Of a stretch of 64,000 bases of DNA, positions 7,758 through 16,828 are shown piece after piece (the stretch's first letter is position 1; every line of letters starts with the position of its first letter). The stretch lies in assembly GCA_002394385.1 (NCBI GenBank), contig DGTS01000026.1, forward strand, positions 1 through 64,000. The letters run 5' to 3'. This stretch comes from Prevotella sp. UBA4330 (GTDB lineage: Bacteria > Bacteroidota > Bacteroidia > Bacteroidales > Bacteroidaceae). The translations under genes were made by a program, and so were the position numbers. A model generated the notes under the pieces. That model saw only the letters and a list, made by a program, of their open reading frames with translations. It was not told the origin of the DNA and did not search any database.

Positions 7758-8885
7758 TTATTTCTGCCGGATGTATTTCTTCTCGCCGTTGACGAAACTC
7801 TTGAGCACATACCATTCCTTTGGTACGCAAGTATTGTTCTCCGAGTCTGTCACTGCCACGTAGTAGCCCCGGGGACTGACGCCAAAGAGGACGCGCGTCG
7901 TGACATAGTCTTTGCCGGTGGTTGCCTGGAACATTTCACAGAGATTGCTGCTTTCGGCATATTGCATCACTTCCTCTTTCACATTGTAGATGTACATGAA
8001 CATTTGCTCTGGGTGAATCTCGGTATAGCGGAGCGTGATGCTGTCGATGGCGGTGAATATTTCTTCTGCAAGGCTGGCTTTCTCTCGTGGAATGAAATAC
8101 ATGGTTCCTATCATCTGTCCGGCATTTTTAGGCTGATGGGCTCTTGTGGCAGAAACAAATTCCTGACTGAAATGGGCATCTATGTCATAGTCGTCTGTTT
8201 GCGCCCACTTGAAACTCCACGACTTAATGCCTTTTCGCTTGAGCACGGGCAGGATGCTGTCCAGATATGGCTGCTTTTCAAAATAATAACTCTTGCCGCC
8301 GGGCAGGGGGAGCCTCTTGTTATAACTTAGTATGCCGAAACCTCTGGCATGCTTTCCGCAGGGCTTCATACCTGCCGTATAGTTGAAAGACACCGTTTCG
8401 AACGCATCAAGATAAAACATCGTGCCGTCGTTTGCCCTGGTTCTCGCAATAGAGTCACCTCCGTTATTTAGGCATAATGAATAGTTGATAGTATCCGTGC
8501 CGTGATGGTGTGACTCGAAGTGATAACTCTCTTCCGAGACGGCCATCAGCGAGTCGAGGTTATGGCGGATGGCACCGAAGATTTTCCCGAAGACCATTTT
8601 GCGGTTTCTTTCGTTTGCTGCTTCGATTTCTTCTGATGTCATGTTGTCAAAAGAGGGAGAGGTGCTCCCGCCGCAGTCTTTGGTACACAGATAATCCTCT
8701 CCTACAACGCCGTTGTGGACATATTTCAGTTTGCCGTCCCCGTGGTTGATCTTTATCTTACTGTCTTGGCGCGCAGATGTTATCTTTTCAATTACTTCCC
8801 ATATCTTGTCCATGGGTGTCCTGTCTTGTGCGGTAATGGTTAATGACAGGATGACTGATATTGTTGCTATGAAGATTCTTTTCAT
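7758..8885 (-). CDS. Secreted protein of unknown function in an ECF operon
   Basis: The protein has 375 residues and a signal peptide (MKRIFIATISVILSLTITAQ). I recognise no family. A pair of cysteines (LCTKDCGG) and a His-rich segment (FESHHHGTD) are visible. The C-terminal part (TTRVLFGVSPRGYYVAV, VPKEWYVLKSFVNGEKK) looks like a beta-rich end. It starts three bases after the anti-sigma-like gene, so it is the third gene of the operon sigma (9608-10120), anti-sigma (8889-9611), this gene. It may be the signal sensor or an effector of that system; this is inference from position only. Confidence 0.72.
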   Translation of the reverse strand: MKRIFIATISVILSLTITAQDRTPMDKIWEVIEKITSARQDSKIKINHGDGKLKYVHNGVVGEDYLCTKDCGGSTSPSFDNMTSEEIEAANERNRKMVFGKIFGAIRHNLDSLMAVSEESYHFESHHHGTDTINYSLCLNNGGDSIARTRANDGTMFYLDAFETVSFNYTAGMKPCGKHARGFGILSYNKRLPLPGGKSYYFEKQPYLDSILPVLKRKGIKSWSFKWAQTDDYDIDAHFSQEFVSATRAHQPKNAGQMIGTMYFIPREKASLAEEIFTAIDSITLRYTEIHPEQMFMYIYNVKEEVMQYAESSNLCEMFQATTGKDYVTTRVLFGVSPRGYYVAVTDSENNTCVPKEWYVLKSFVNGEKKYIRQK

Positions 8886-8888
8886 GTT

Positions 8889-9611
8889 TTATATATCGTT
8901 TAATGTGTTATTATTTATTGGATTTGAATTCATGGATACGCGCTGAATCACACGGTTGCCTCTTTCACGAAGTGCTCTTGTCTGTTCTGCGAATTGCACC
9001 ATTGGGTCTTCGTAGGGAATGATGTCGCCTTCCTCAACAGGACGGAGTGTGGATTTTTCTGTGACAGGTTCTGTCGGTTCTTCAGAACCGTAGGAAGCCC
9101 CCTCCAACCTCCCATGAGGGGGGAGGCTTTTGATTCTCCCGACCCTTCGGGAGGGGTTGGGCTTCTCCCTTCGAGAGGAATTGAGGGCTGGTTTTTTACT
9201 CCCCTCCCTCGGGAGGGGTTGGGGGAGGGGTTCCTTCTTTTCTCCTGTCTCCACCTTCGCTAACTGAGGCTCTTTGGGAACAACCTTTTTCGGTGGACCA
9301 AGGAAGACGATGAGTAAGGCTGCCACACAGGCTGCTGCCACCAACGTCACCCAATGGAAGCCCCCTCCAAACCTCCCCCGAAGGGTGAGGCTTTTGATTC
9401 TCTCCTCCCTCGGGAGGGGTTGGGGAGGGGTTATGATGGCATCATATTCCGCCTCACCCAGAGCAAGGTCACCCAGCATCAGGCGGATGGCCTTCCACTC
9501 TTCGGGAATATCCTGTCGTTGGAGTTCACGCGCCAGCGACAATTCTTCCTCAGGCGCTGTCATGCCTTCGAGGTATTTGTCTATCAGTATCTGAATGTCT
9601 TTGTTTGTCAT
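8889..9611 (-). CDS. Single-pass membrane anti-sigma-like protein carrying inserted repeats
   Basis: The protein has 240 residues. The cytoplasmic segment begins MTNKDIQILIDKYLEGMTAP, typical of Bacteroidetes anti-sigma N-termini. One membrane helix lies at about 86-104 (WVTLVAAACVAALLIVFLG). The gene overlaps its sigma gene by four bases. Almost half the protein is low-complexity sequence encoded by GC-rich palindromic elements: residues about 62-84 just before the helix, and 128-138 and 149-171 after it (PLPQPLPREG, PNPSRRVGR). The remaining outer part is short (DIIPYEDPMVQFAEQTRALR). The product may still bind sigma, since the N-terminal part is intact. Confidence 0.75.
   Translation of the reverse strand: MTNKDIQILIDKYLEGMTAPEEELSLARELQRQDIPEEWKAIRLMLGDLALGEAEYDAIITPPQPLPREERIKSLTLRGRFGGGFHWVTLVAAACVAALLIVFLGPPKKVVPKEPQLAKVETGEKKEPLPQPLPREGSKKPALNSSRREKPNPSRRVGRIKSLPPHGRLEGASYGSEEPTEPVTEKSTLRPVEEGDIIPYEDPMVQFAEQTRALRERGNRVIQRVSMNSNPINNNTLNDI
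9099..9428. repeat. Three in-frame GC-rich palindromic element clusters
   Basis: Copies at about 9099-9167, 9198-9230 and 9360-9428 share CCCTCGGGAGGGG-type palindromes and GGTTGGGG flanks. All preserve the reading frame of the anti-sigma gene and border its membrane helix on both sides. Confidence 0.75.
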
Positions 9612-10120
9612 TGCTTCATCCTCCTTTTCAGTTCGGTTAACACTTTCTTTCGGGCTGCCGAGACCATTGCTGTGACGGATGGCTTGGGGATGCCCGTCTG
9701 CCGGGCTATGTCCTCGGTTGAAAGACCTTCAACTCTGCGCATCTCGAACAGTTGTCGTTCTCGTGGGTTCAGTAAGTCGAGTGATGCGGTCAGCATGCGT
9801 CGCGTATCGTCAGCCTCCAGTTGCTCTTGTGGCGAGGCACTGTCTGACTGATGACGGAGGGCATGCTGATTGATATCGATGATTTCAGCCTTTCGCTGCT
9901 GTCGGCGATAGATGTTGATGCAGCAGTTCTTCGCCATTCTTACGGCCAGAGCCTCCACGTTACGCCCAGCATCGATATGCTCCAGATAACGCCACAGCAG
10001 CGCCATCGCATCCTGTGCCGCATCTTCGGCATCCTCTCTGTTGTCAAAGAAGTCGAGGCCTACTTTCAGCACTCGCTGGCGTAGCGGCATGGCGATATGT
10101 TCGAATTCTGAGCGTGTCAT
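9608..10120 (-). CDS. ECF-family RNA polymerase sigma factor
   Basis: The protein has 170 residues. Region 2 includes NREDAEDAAQDAMALLWRYL and ALAVRMAKNCCINIYRRQQR. Region 4 includes LNPRERQLFEMRRVEGLSTE, DIARQTGIPKPSVTAMVSAA and the end KKVLTEL, a clear helix-turn-helix. The stop overlaps the start of the anti-sigma-like gene (ATGA at 9608-9611). Upstream DNA on the minus strand contains GCGTATTATAG right before the ATG, possibly the -10 region of an autoregulated promoter; it does not match the A/B/C elements, so this sigma probably has a separate target set. Confidence 0.93.
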   Translation of the reverse strand: MTRSEFEHIAMPLRQRVLKVGLDFFDNREDAEDAAQDAMALLWRYLEHIDAGRNVEALAVRMAKNCCINIYRRQQRKAEIIDINQHALRHQSDSASPQEQLEADDTRRMLTASLDLLNPRERQLFEMRRVEGLSTEDIARQTGIPKPSVTAMVSAARKKVLTELKRRMKQ

Positions 10121-10177
10121 ACATCTATAATACGCAGAAGCCGAAAGATTATTAAGTTGGGATGAAGAAAAAACGAC

Positions 10178-12523
10178 TTATTTCAATTGTTCCAATAGGT
10201 CAGCCAGTTCTTCAAGGTCACGAGGATCCGCCCTTAAGTCGAGCAGATTTCCGTCGCGATTGAAGAGTTTGTAGGTGGGCCATGAATGGACGCCGAGGTG
10301 GCGCTCGATGGCTGCCTGCTGCTCCCATGGCAGGTTGTAGTGGGCCACGTTCGGGCCACTTACGTTATACTCCTTGATGACGTTCTCCCACGAGGTCTGT
10401 GGACTCTCGTTGGCAAGATAGAGGTATTGGATGTCGTAGTCTTTCAGTCGGGCATATTCCTCGGTGGAGTGGCTCAGGGCTTCCTTGCAGGGACCGCACC
10501 ATGTGCCCCAAATGTCTAAGAGCACGAACTTACCCTTGTAAGGTTCCAAAATCTTCTTCAACAGCGCCTCGCCTTCGCTGAGGTCGGCAAGGTTATCCGA
10601 CGATTTGAGCACCAGTTTGTCGAACTCGCGGTTCTCGATGGCAAGGTAGTAGTCGTTCGCCTTTTCTATCCGCTCGATGCCAAAGTGATTCTTCACCATA
10701 GCCTTCAGCGTGTCGATGACCATCGGCGACACGGATGTATGCGTTTCGTCAATGATGCCATCAACCAACTTCGAGAGCCAGATGTCCTTGATAATTTGGT
10801 CGGCACCGATGGAGTCGAGTGCAAAGGTATCTTGCTTCATCCGTTGGATGAGATTAATTTCGCGATGTGTTTTCATACCTTTCGGACCATAGAGAATCTT
10901 GTCCACCTCCTTAATCATGTCGGCATTGTCAGCGTTGAGTTTCTCGACCACCTTCTCCCTCTCTTTCTCTGGTGCGGCCATCACCTTAGCATTGGCTTCA
11001 TTCTTCCAGTTATTCCATCGGTTGAGCAGGTCGAGTTCCTCATTGTTTGAGGCAAATGCATGGAAATAATCAGAATAAGGCCAATACTCATTCCACGTCC
11101 GGTAGCGCATAATCTGGTCGAGATAGTTGTCCATGAAATTTAAGAAGTCACGATAGAGTGTATAAGGTTTAATGGCCTTCTGCCAACATTCCCTGGTCAC
11201 ATAGTCCCAGTATTCCTTAGGCAGTTCATAGTTCGGCATCGAGTAGCGCCCTTGCATCAGCGACTCGCCCTGAGCCGTCTGATAGTAGCCTCCCACATAG
11301 TCGATGTATCGTTGCGAGAGGTTGGGATGCTGGGCGATGGTCTCTTCGAGGCTGGCTGTAGCAGCGGCACGGCTGCTGTCGGTTTTTGCCTTGAATTCCA
11401 TCGCATTTGCCTTTCCACGTTGTTCTATTGGGATACGGTCTTTAATCCACCAGACGTGGGGATAGACCACGAGTTCGTTCTGCACTCTGACGTCGTCACC
11501 CATCCAAAGCGTCTGGCCCGTCATGAAGTCGGAAAGAAGGAAGTAGGTTTTGCCAGGCTCCAACACAGTGCGCTGTTGTAACCGTTTCCTGTCGATAAAC
11601 ACCTCTGAAGAGTTGAGCAGGGGCATCTTCAGGGTAAAGCGTCCCAGCGAATCCATCTTGGCATATGTGGTCTCTTCCTCATCAACGAGGAAGTCAATAA
11701 CGCTCACTTTAAAGTCACCGCCTTGCCTCCTTGCTTCCTCCGGCATATCCTTCAGCCAACCGATGATGGTCACACTATCCTTCGGGTTGTAGCCGTTATC
11801 GACAAAGCCCGTACGCTGGTCCTTCATAGGATAGTCAGGCAGGGCGGCGCCTCTTATCGGACTACAGACAATTGCCTTGTTTTTGCCGATGGCAATCTGG
11901 CGCAGGCCTTTCTTCATTTTGCCGATGCGGATAGTAGTACCGTCGTTGAGCGTCAGCGTATAGGCATCTTTCTTTTCTGTCTGGCCGACGATGTCCCACA
12001 CCTTATTATTATATATAACATGCTGCTTGGTGAATCCTATCAGCCAGTCGCCCGTTGCCTCATTGCGCCAGTAAGTGTTGGCAATGCCCGTGGGCTGGCT
12101 GTCAGCATCGTGCACGTTGGCAATGCTCCACAAATTGGGCTCAGCCACGCTTATCATATATGTATTCTCGGGGATTGGTTCGAAGATGAGCGAGAAATCC
12201 ACCTTCCCGCCTGTCGGGATTGTGTAGGGCTCGGTCAGCGAGATAACTGTGGCACCTTTCACGGCGTATGTCTTGCCGTCAGCCGTTAGCGTGGGCTTGG
12301 TGGCCAAGGGCACGGACTCGCCTGCCGTATGCATATCAAGGTGAAAGAACACTTCCGTGCGGTCATTGTAAATCGCTACTTTTGTTACCTTAAAGTCGGG
12401 TACGTTGGTATGGCCCGTCACAACGTTGTCCCATACTTTTTTCTGCGCCCAGCCCGTCATTGCGACAAGGGCGAGCATGATGATGATGATTGCTTTTCTC
12501 ATAAACGAGTGGTGATTAATCAT
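10178..12523 (-). CDS. Large secreted TlpA-like thioredoxin protein (tandem paralog 2)
   Basis: The ATG at 12521-12523 overlaps the upstream stop (ATGA) and gives 781 residues; the in-frame ATG at 12500-12502 gives a cleaner signal peptide (MRKAIIIIMLALVAMTGWAQ), so either start may be used. Order: FEP-type beta-domain (about 30-135, VDFSLIFEPIPENTYMISV), a beta-sheet region with NKAIVCSP, a long helical middle (about 350-640), then a C-terminal thioredoxin fold with IWGTWCGPCKEAL and the cis-proline segment HSWPTYKLF. It is a full-length paralog of the upstream gene, sharing long identical stretches. Probable envelope thiol-redox protein; client unknown. Confidence 0.85.
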   Translation of the reverse strand: MINHHSFMRKAIIIIMLALVAMTGWAQKKVWDNVVTGHTNVPDFKVTKVAIYNDRTEVFFHLDMHTAGESVPLATKPTLTADGKTYAVKGATVISLTEPYTIPTGGKVDFSLIFEPIPENTYMISVAEPNLWSIANVHDADSQPTGIANTYWRNEATGDWLIGFTKQHVIYNNKVWDIVGQTEKKDAYTLTLNDGTTIRIGKMKKGLRQIAIGKNKAIVCSPIRGAALPDYPMKDQRTGFVDNGYNPKDSVTIIGWLKDMPEEARRQGGDFKVSVIDFLVDEEETTYAKMDSLGRFTLKMPLLNSSEVFIDRKRLQQRTVLEPGKTYFLLSDFMTGQTLWMGDDVRVQNELVVYPHVWWIKDRIPIEQRGKANAMEFKAKTDSSRAAATASLEETIAQHPNLSQRYIDYVGGYYQTAQGESLMQGRYSMPNYELPKEYWDYVTRECWQKAIKPYTLYRDFLNFMDNYLDQIMRYRTWNEYWPYSDYFHAFASNNEELDLLNRWNNWKNEANAKVMAAPEKEREKVVEKLNADNADMIKEVDKILYGPKGMKTHREINLIQRMKQDTFALDSIGADQIIKDIWLSKLVDGIIDETHTSVSPMVIDTLKAMVKNHFGIERIEKANDYYLAIENREFDKLVLKSSDNLADLSEGEALLKKILEPYKGKFVLLDIWGTWCGPCKEALSHSTEEYARLKDYDIQYLYLANESPQTSWENVIKEYNVSGPNVAHYNLPWEQQAAIERHLGVHSWPTYKLFNRDGNLLDLRADPRDLEELADLLEQLK

Positions 12524-14856
12524 AACTTTTCCAGAAGACGTGCAAGTCCTTCAAGGTCGTGAGCATTTACATTGATATCAAGGACATTGCCCTCACGGTC
12601 GATGAGTTTGTAAGTGGGGAATGTTTGTACATTCAGGAAGTGCTCAATGGCACTCTGCTGATCGTTGGGCAGGTTGTAGTGTACTACATTTTCGCCAACG
12701 ATATTGTACTCCTTGATGACATTCTTCCACGACTCGTCGCTGCTGCGGTTTGCCAGATAGAGATAGACGAGGTCGTAGTCCTTCAGTCGCTCGTATTCCT
12801 CTTGTGATTGCGAAAGCAGTTCCTTGCAGGGACCGCACCACGTCCCCCATACATCGAGCAGGATGATCTTTCCCTTGTATGGCTCGCAGATTTTGCGCAG
12901 CATCTTCTCTCCGTCAGTCATGTTGGCCACATCGTTACCTTTATGGAGCTTTACCAACTGTGAGACATCCATGTTCTGAATGGCAACATACTTGTCGTTC
13001 AGAGCTTTGACAGTATTGAGGGCAGAAGTCAACTGAATGTTCTTTTCAGCATAGGCTAACAGAGCAGGTTCGAGGGGTTGGTGAGTATTGTCAATCTGCA
13101 GGTAAAGACAGCGGGCGAGATAGATGTCGCGCAGAGCTTGATCGCAACCCACAGAGTCGATGACGGCGAGGTTCTCGCGGAGACTCATAGCCGCCATTTC
13201 ATTTCGGAGGGGTTCGCCAACACGGTTAAACAGTGCATATACTTTCTGAACAGTCTCGTCATGATTGAAAGCACTGACGAGTTCATCTATCTTTTCGCTA
13301 TTCTGCGGAACCGACAGTTTGGCCTCCAGTTCCTTCAGCATGGGGAGGTAAACCTTCAGAGCCTCGTTCTCCTCACTTGTCAGTGTCACGACGCCCTGCT
13401 GTTCCAATTGTCTGATAATCGCCAACGTCTCGTCGGCTGAATTTCTGGGACGCTTACTGATAATCTGGTCAAGGTAGTCGCGCATAAAACTGGAGAAATC
13501 ACGATAGAGCGTATAGGGCTTGGCGACTTTTCTCCAGAGTTCACGGCCCGTGTAGTCCATATATTCTTGTGGCAGTTCGAAGTTCGGCATCGAAAAGCGA
13601 GCCTGCATCATCGACTCTCCTTGTGAAGTCAGATAATAGCCTTTCACGAAGTCGATGTATCGCTGTGAGAGATTGGGATTCTTTTGGATGGTTTCTTCAA
13701 GTCTGGCCAGACTGGCTGCACGGTTGCTGTCTGTCTTTGCCTTGAACTGCATGGCGCTGACCTTACCTGCGTCTTCATGTTCCAAACGGTCATTGTTCCA
13801 GTCATGGGGATGGACCAGCAGCTCGTTCTGCAAACGAACGTCGTCGCCCATCCACAGCATCTGCCCCGTCTTGAAATCGTTGAGGAAGAAGTATGTCTTG
13901 CCTGGTTCCAGCATGGTGCTCTCCGTGGTGCGTCCCCAGTCGAGGAACACTTGCGACGAGTTGAGCAACGGCATGCGGAGGGTGAATCGTCCAAGGGAGT
14001 CCATCTTGGCAAAGGCATTCTCCTGCTGGACGGTTATGATGTTCTGGAAACCAATATTAAACTCTTTGCCTTTCTGCCAAGCCTGTGCTGGCATATCCTT
14101 CAGCCAGCCGATTATCGTCACACTGTCAGTTGCCTTATAACCGTTGTCAACGAAGCCCGTGCGTTGGTCTTTTGTAGGATAGTCAGGCAGGGCGGCGCCT
14201 GTGATCGGACTACAGACAATTGCCTTGTTTTTGCCGATGGCAATCTGACGCAGACCATTCTTTATCTTGCCGACATGGATAGTCGTTCCATCGTTGAGCG
14301 TCAGTGTATAGGCATCTTTCTTTTCTATTTGGCTGACGATGTCCAATACCTTATTATTATAGATGACATGTTGCTTGGCAAATCCTATCAGCCAGTCACC
14401 CGTTGCCTCAATACGCCAGTAGGTGTCGGCAATGCCCGTGGGCTGGCTGTCAGCATCGCGGATATTAGCGATGCTCCACGCATTTGGCTCTGCCACATCA
14501 ATCATCCATGTGTTCGCTTGGATGGGCTCGAAGACGAGCGAGAAATCCACTTTACCATCTGCCGGGATAGCGTAGGGTTCATTCAGTTTGATGACCGTCG
14601 CCTCCTTCACGGCATATTCTTTCCCGTCAGCCTTCAGAATAGGCTTGGCTGCAATGGGGACAGATTGCCCAGCCATCCGCTGAGGTACTTCAAGACGAAG
14701 GAACACCTCCGTGCGATCATCATAAAATGCTACTTTCGTTACTTTGATGATGGGAGCACTGGCATATCCCGTCACAATGTCATTCCATACTTTTTTCTGC
14801 GCCCAGCCCGTCATTGCAACGAGAACGAGCAGGAGGAATGCTATTCTTCTCTTCAT
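12520..14856 (-). CDS. Large secreted TlpA-like thioredoxin protein (tandem paralog 1)
   Basis: The protein has 778 residues and a signal peptide (MKRRIAFLLLVLVAMTGWAQ). The order is the same as in the downstream paralog: FEP beta-domain (VDFSLVFEPIQANTWMIDV), middle region, thioredoxin fold with VWGTWCGPCKELL and QTFPTYKLID. The first 250 residues are strongly conserved between the two copies while the helical middle differs, which suggests duplication followed by divergence of a client-binding region. A promoter-like element matching that of the sigma gene at 6405 lies 24-53 bases upstream (14880-14909), so the operon is a likely target of that sigma factor. Confidence 0.86.
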   Translation of the reverse strand: MKRRIAFLLLVLVAMTGWAQKKVWNDIVTGYASAPIIKVTKVAFYDDRTEVFLRLEVPQRMAGQSVPIAAKPILKADGKEYAVKEATVIKLNEPYAIPADGKVDFSLVFEPIQANTWMIDVAEPNAWSIANIRDADSQPTGIADTYWRIEATGDWLIGFAKQHVIYNNKVLDIVSQIEKKDAYTLTLNDGTTIHVGKIKNGLRQIAIGKNKAIVCSPITGAALPDYPTKDQRTGFVDNGYKATDSVTIIGWLKDMPAQAWQKGKEFNIGFQNIITVQQENAFAKMDSLGRFTLRMPLLNSSQVFLDWGRTTESTMLEPGKTYFFLNDFKTGQMLWMGDDVRLQNELLVHPHDWNNDRLEHEDAGKVSAMQFKAKTDSNRAASLARLEETIQKNPNLSQRYIDFVKGYYLTSQGESMMQARFSMPNFELPQEYMDYTGRELWRKVAKPYTLYRDFSSFMRDYLDQIISKRPRNSADETLAIIRQLEQQGVVTLTSEENEALKVYLPMLKELEAKLSVPQNSEKIDELVSAFNHDETVQKVYALFNRVGEPLRNEMAAMSLRENLAVIDSVGCDQALRDIYLARCLYLQIDNTHQPLEPALLAYAEKNIQLTSALNTVKALNDKYVAIQNMDVSQLVKLHKGNDVANMTDGEKMLRKICEPYKGKIILLDVWGTWCGPCKELLSQSQEEYERLKDYDLVYLYLANRSSDESWKNVIKEYNIVGENVVHYNLPNDQQSAIEHFLNVQTFPTYKLIDREGNVLDINVNAHDLEGLARLLEKL

Positions 14857-14879
14857 TTCAATTATTGGTTGTATATTTG

Positions 14880-14909
14880 TTATACGACGGTTTTCAGGGA
14901 ATATCCCGC
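14880..14909 (-). promoter_or_regulatory. ECF-type promoter-like element B
   Basis: On the minus strand GCGGGATATTCCCTGAA (14909-14893) is followed by GTCGTATAACAA (GTC at 14888). This is nearly the same as element A before the sigma gene. It would start transcription a few bases before the ATG at 14856. Confidence 0.6.
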
Positions 14910-14982
14910 TATATTCCGTTAAATTCCCCTAAAAGTTTGTTGGCGTCGTCCAGTACACCTTAAATAGTTTTACATTTTTATT

Positions 14983-16803
14983 TTATGGTGCGCAGGTAAC
15001 GACACAGACGAAGCCGCCGCGAGGCTGGCATGTTATTTCTGTGGGCAGTTGTCTTGTTGTTGTTATCTGCCATGGCGAGGCATTGTCGTTGCTGTCGGCA
15101 AACAATGTGGCATGTTTATAAGTGCCGATGAAACCGAGGTCACATTTGAGAGTGCATGTCTCGTCGGTGCCGTTGATGCCTGCTATGTACCATGTGTTGC
15201 CGCTACGGCGTGCCATCACGACATTCTTGCCGGGATAACCGCTTACGAGACGCGTCTCATCCCATGCAGCGGGCAGTCTACCCAAGAAATCCTGCACCGC
15301 CTGCGGTTGCGAGAGGAAACTCTCGGGACGGTCTGCCAGGTGTTGCAGCCCACTCTCGAAGAGTACCGTCAGCGCCAGTTCATGAGAATGACTTGTGATG
15401 TGCGGGTGCTGCGAGTCGCTGAAGGCGCATGGCGTGTAGTCCATTGGTCCTATTACATTGCGGGTGAAGGGCAGTGTGGCGTTGTGACATGCTGCCTGAC
15501 GGGTGAATGTAGGCACGTTGTTGTACCACTCGGCGCCGTAAACGCCCTCTGTGGAGAGCAGGTTGGGATATGTGCGCTGCCATCCTCGCGGAATGGTTGC
15601 ACCGTGGAAGTTCACCAGCAGATGGTGCCGTGCTGCACACTCCAGCAGTTCCTGACAATAGTCCATGTTCATCTGGTTGTCGCCGGAGAAGAAGTCTATC
15701 TTCACACCAGCAACGCCAATTTTCTCGCACCATGCAAACTCGCGCTCACGGTCTTCTGCCTTGTTGAGGCGGAACTTCGGAGTTGGTGCTCCGTCAATCC
15801 ATCCAACACTGGAGTTATACCATATCAGCGGGCGCACTCCCTTCTCTCGGGCGTATGCAACGGCATCCTCGATGGTCTTGCCGTCCTTCATCTCGTCCCA
15901 CTCGGCGTCAATCAGCACGTAGGGCAGATGCAGCATGGCAGCCATATCCACATATTTCCTTATAATATTATAGTCGTTCGAGCCATGATTGTATGCCCAA
16001 TATACCCACGACACCACACCCGGCTTTATCCAACTGGTGTCCTCCAGGCGGCATGGTTCCGAGACATCGGTGACAAGGGTCGATTCCACCACATCTGCCA
16101 GCGACCCGATGATGACCACGCGCCACGGAGTGTGCCACTCGCCACTGAGCCTTTCCTCGTTCTTGTCGGGCACCACGCGGAAACGCTCGCCATCGTTATA
16201 CAAGCACGAGGCACTCTGCCGCCGCTCGATGTTTGCCTCTGTAATCAGTGCGAAGACACCATTGGCAGGCTCCAGCAGGGCAGGGTAGCCCCATCGGTTG
16301 TTATAACCGTCGGGTGAGGTGAAGGTGCCGCTGAAACTTGGCACTGGCTTCACCTTTGCCGTTGTGGCATAGGGGAAGAAACCCTCGTACGACTCTGCCC
16401 ATTGCTGCATCCATCGGGGCATTCCCTCGGGGATGATATATGCCGTGTGTTCCTCTGGGATGGCGGTGTCTTTCAGCCCCTGATACTCATATCGCAGCGC
16501 TATGCCGTCGTTATAGATACGCAGCGCCAGTGCTCCGCAGCGATACTCGTTTGCCTCGTTGGTGCATCGGCTCTTCTTTCCAGCCAGCATCTGGTAGTCG
16601 GCAGTGATGTGCTTAGCCTTGCTCTCGCTGAGCATTGTCACGTCAACGCCTGTCTCCACCTCAAGCACCTGTTGCTGCTGATAGCGCACCACCAGTGTCT
16701 GCTGTCGCGGTTCCACCGTCAGTTTACCGTTAGGAGACTGCTGCGCCATCATGACAGTGGCGCAGAAAGAGAGAAATATGGAGGATAATGTCTGTTGTCT
16801 CAT
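14983..16803 (-). CDS. Glycoside hydrolase family 97 enzyme (alpha-glucosidase or alpha-galactosidase)
   Basis: The protein has 606 residues and a signal peptide (MRQQTLSSIFLSFCATVMMA). The N-terminal beta-sandwich is followed by a TIM barrel with VVSWVYWAYNHGSNDYN, VGVAGVKIDFFSGD-like and TYPNLLSTEGVYGAEW segments typical of GH97, then a small C-terminal beta-domain. In retaining members the nucleophile is an Asp in a GVKIDFF-type strand, and the HE of inverting SusB-type enzymes is replaced by HG; here the strand has IDFF and the next has NFHGA. This suggests the retaining, alpha-galactosidase-like type, but I rely on memory of the alignments. Located 25 bases after a GH43 gene, probably in one operon. 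Confidence 0.87.
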   Translation of the reverse strand: MRQQTLSSIFLSFCATVMMAQQSPNGKLTVEPRQQTLVVRYQQQQVLEVETGVDVTMLSESKAKHITADYQMLAGKKSRCTNEANEYRCGALALRIYNDGIALRYEYQGLKDTAIPEEHTAYIIPEGMPRWMQQWAESYEGFFPYATTAKVKPVPSFSGTFTSPDGYNNRWGYPALLEPANGVFALITEANIERRQSASCLYNDGERFRVVPDKNEERLSGEWHTPWRVVIIGSLADVVESTLVTDVSEPCRLEDTSWIKPGVVSWVYWAYNHGSNDYNIIRKYVDMAAMLHLPYVLIDAEWDEMKDGKTIEDAVAYAREKGVRPLIWYNSSVGWIDGAPTPKFRLNKAEDREREFAWCEKIGVAGVKIDFFSGDNQMNMDYCQELLECAARHHLLVNFHGATIPRGWQRTYPNLLSTEGVYGAEWYNNVPTFTRQAACHNATLPFTRNVIGPMDYTPCAFSDSQHPHITSHSHELALTVLFESGLQHLADRPESFLSQPQAVQDFLGRLPAAWDETRLVSGYPGKNVVMARRSGNTWYIAGINGTDETCTLKCDLGFIGTYKHATLFADSNDNASPWQITTTRQLPTEITCQPRGGFVCVVTCAP

Positions 16804-16828
16804 TATTAATAATTAACTATATGAAGGT

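Noticed and set aside
13684..14922. 412-codon plus-strand frame over the large TlpA gene, and a similar one at 15049-16317 over GH97
   Set aside because: Both are antisense shadows of well supported secreted proteins.
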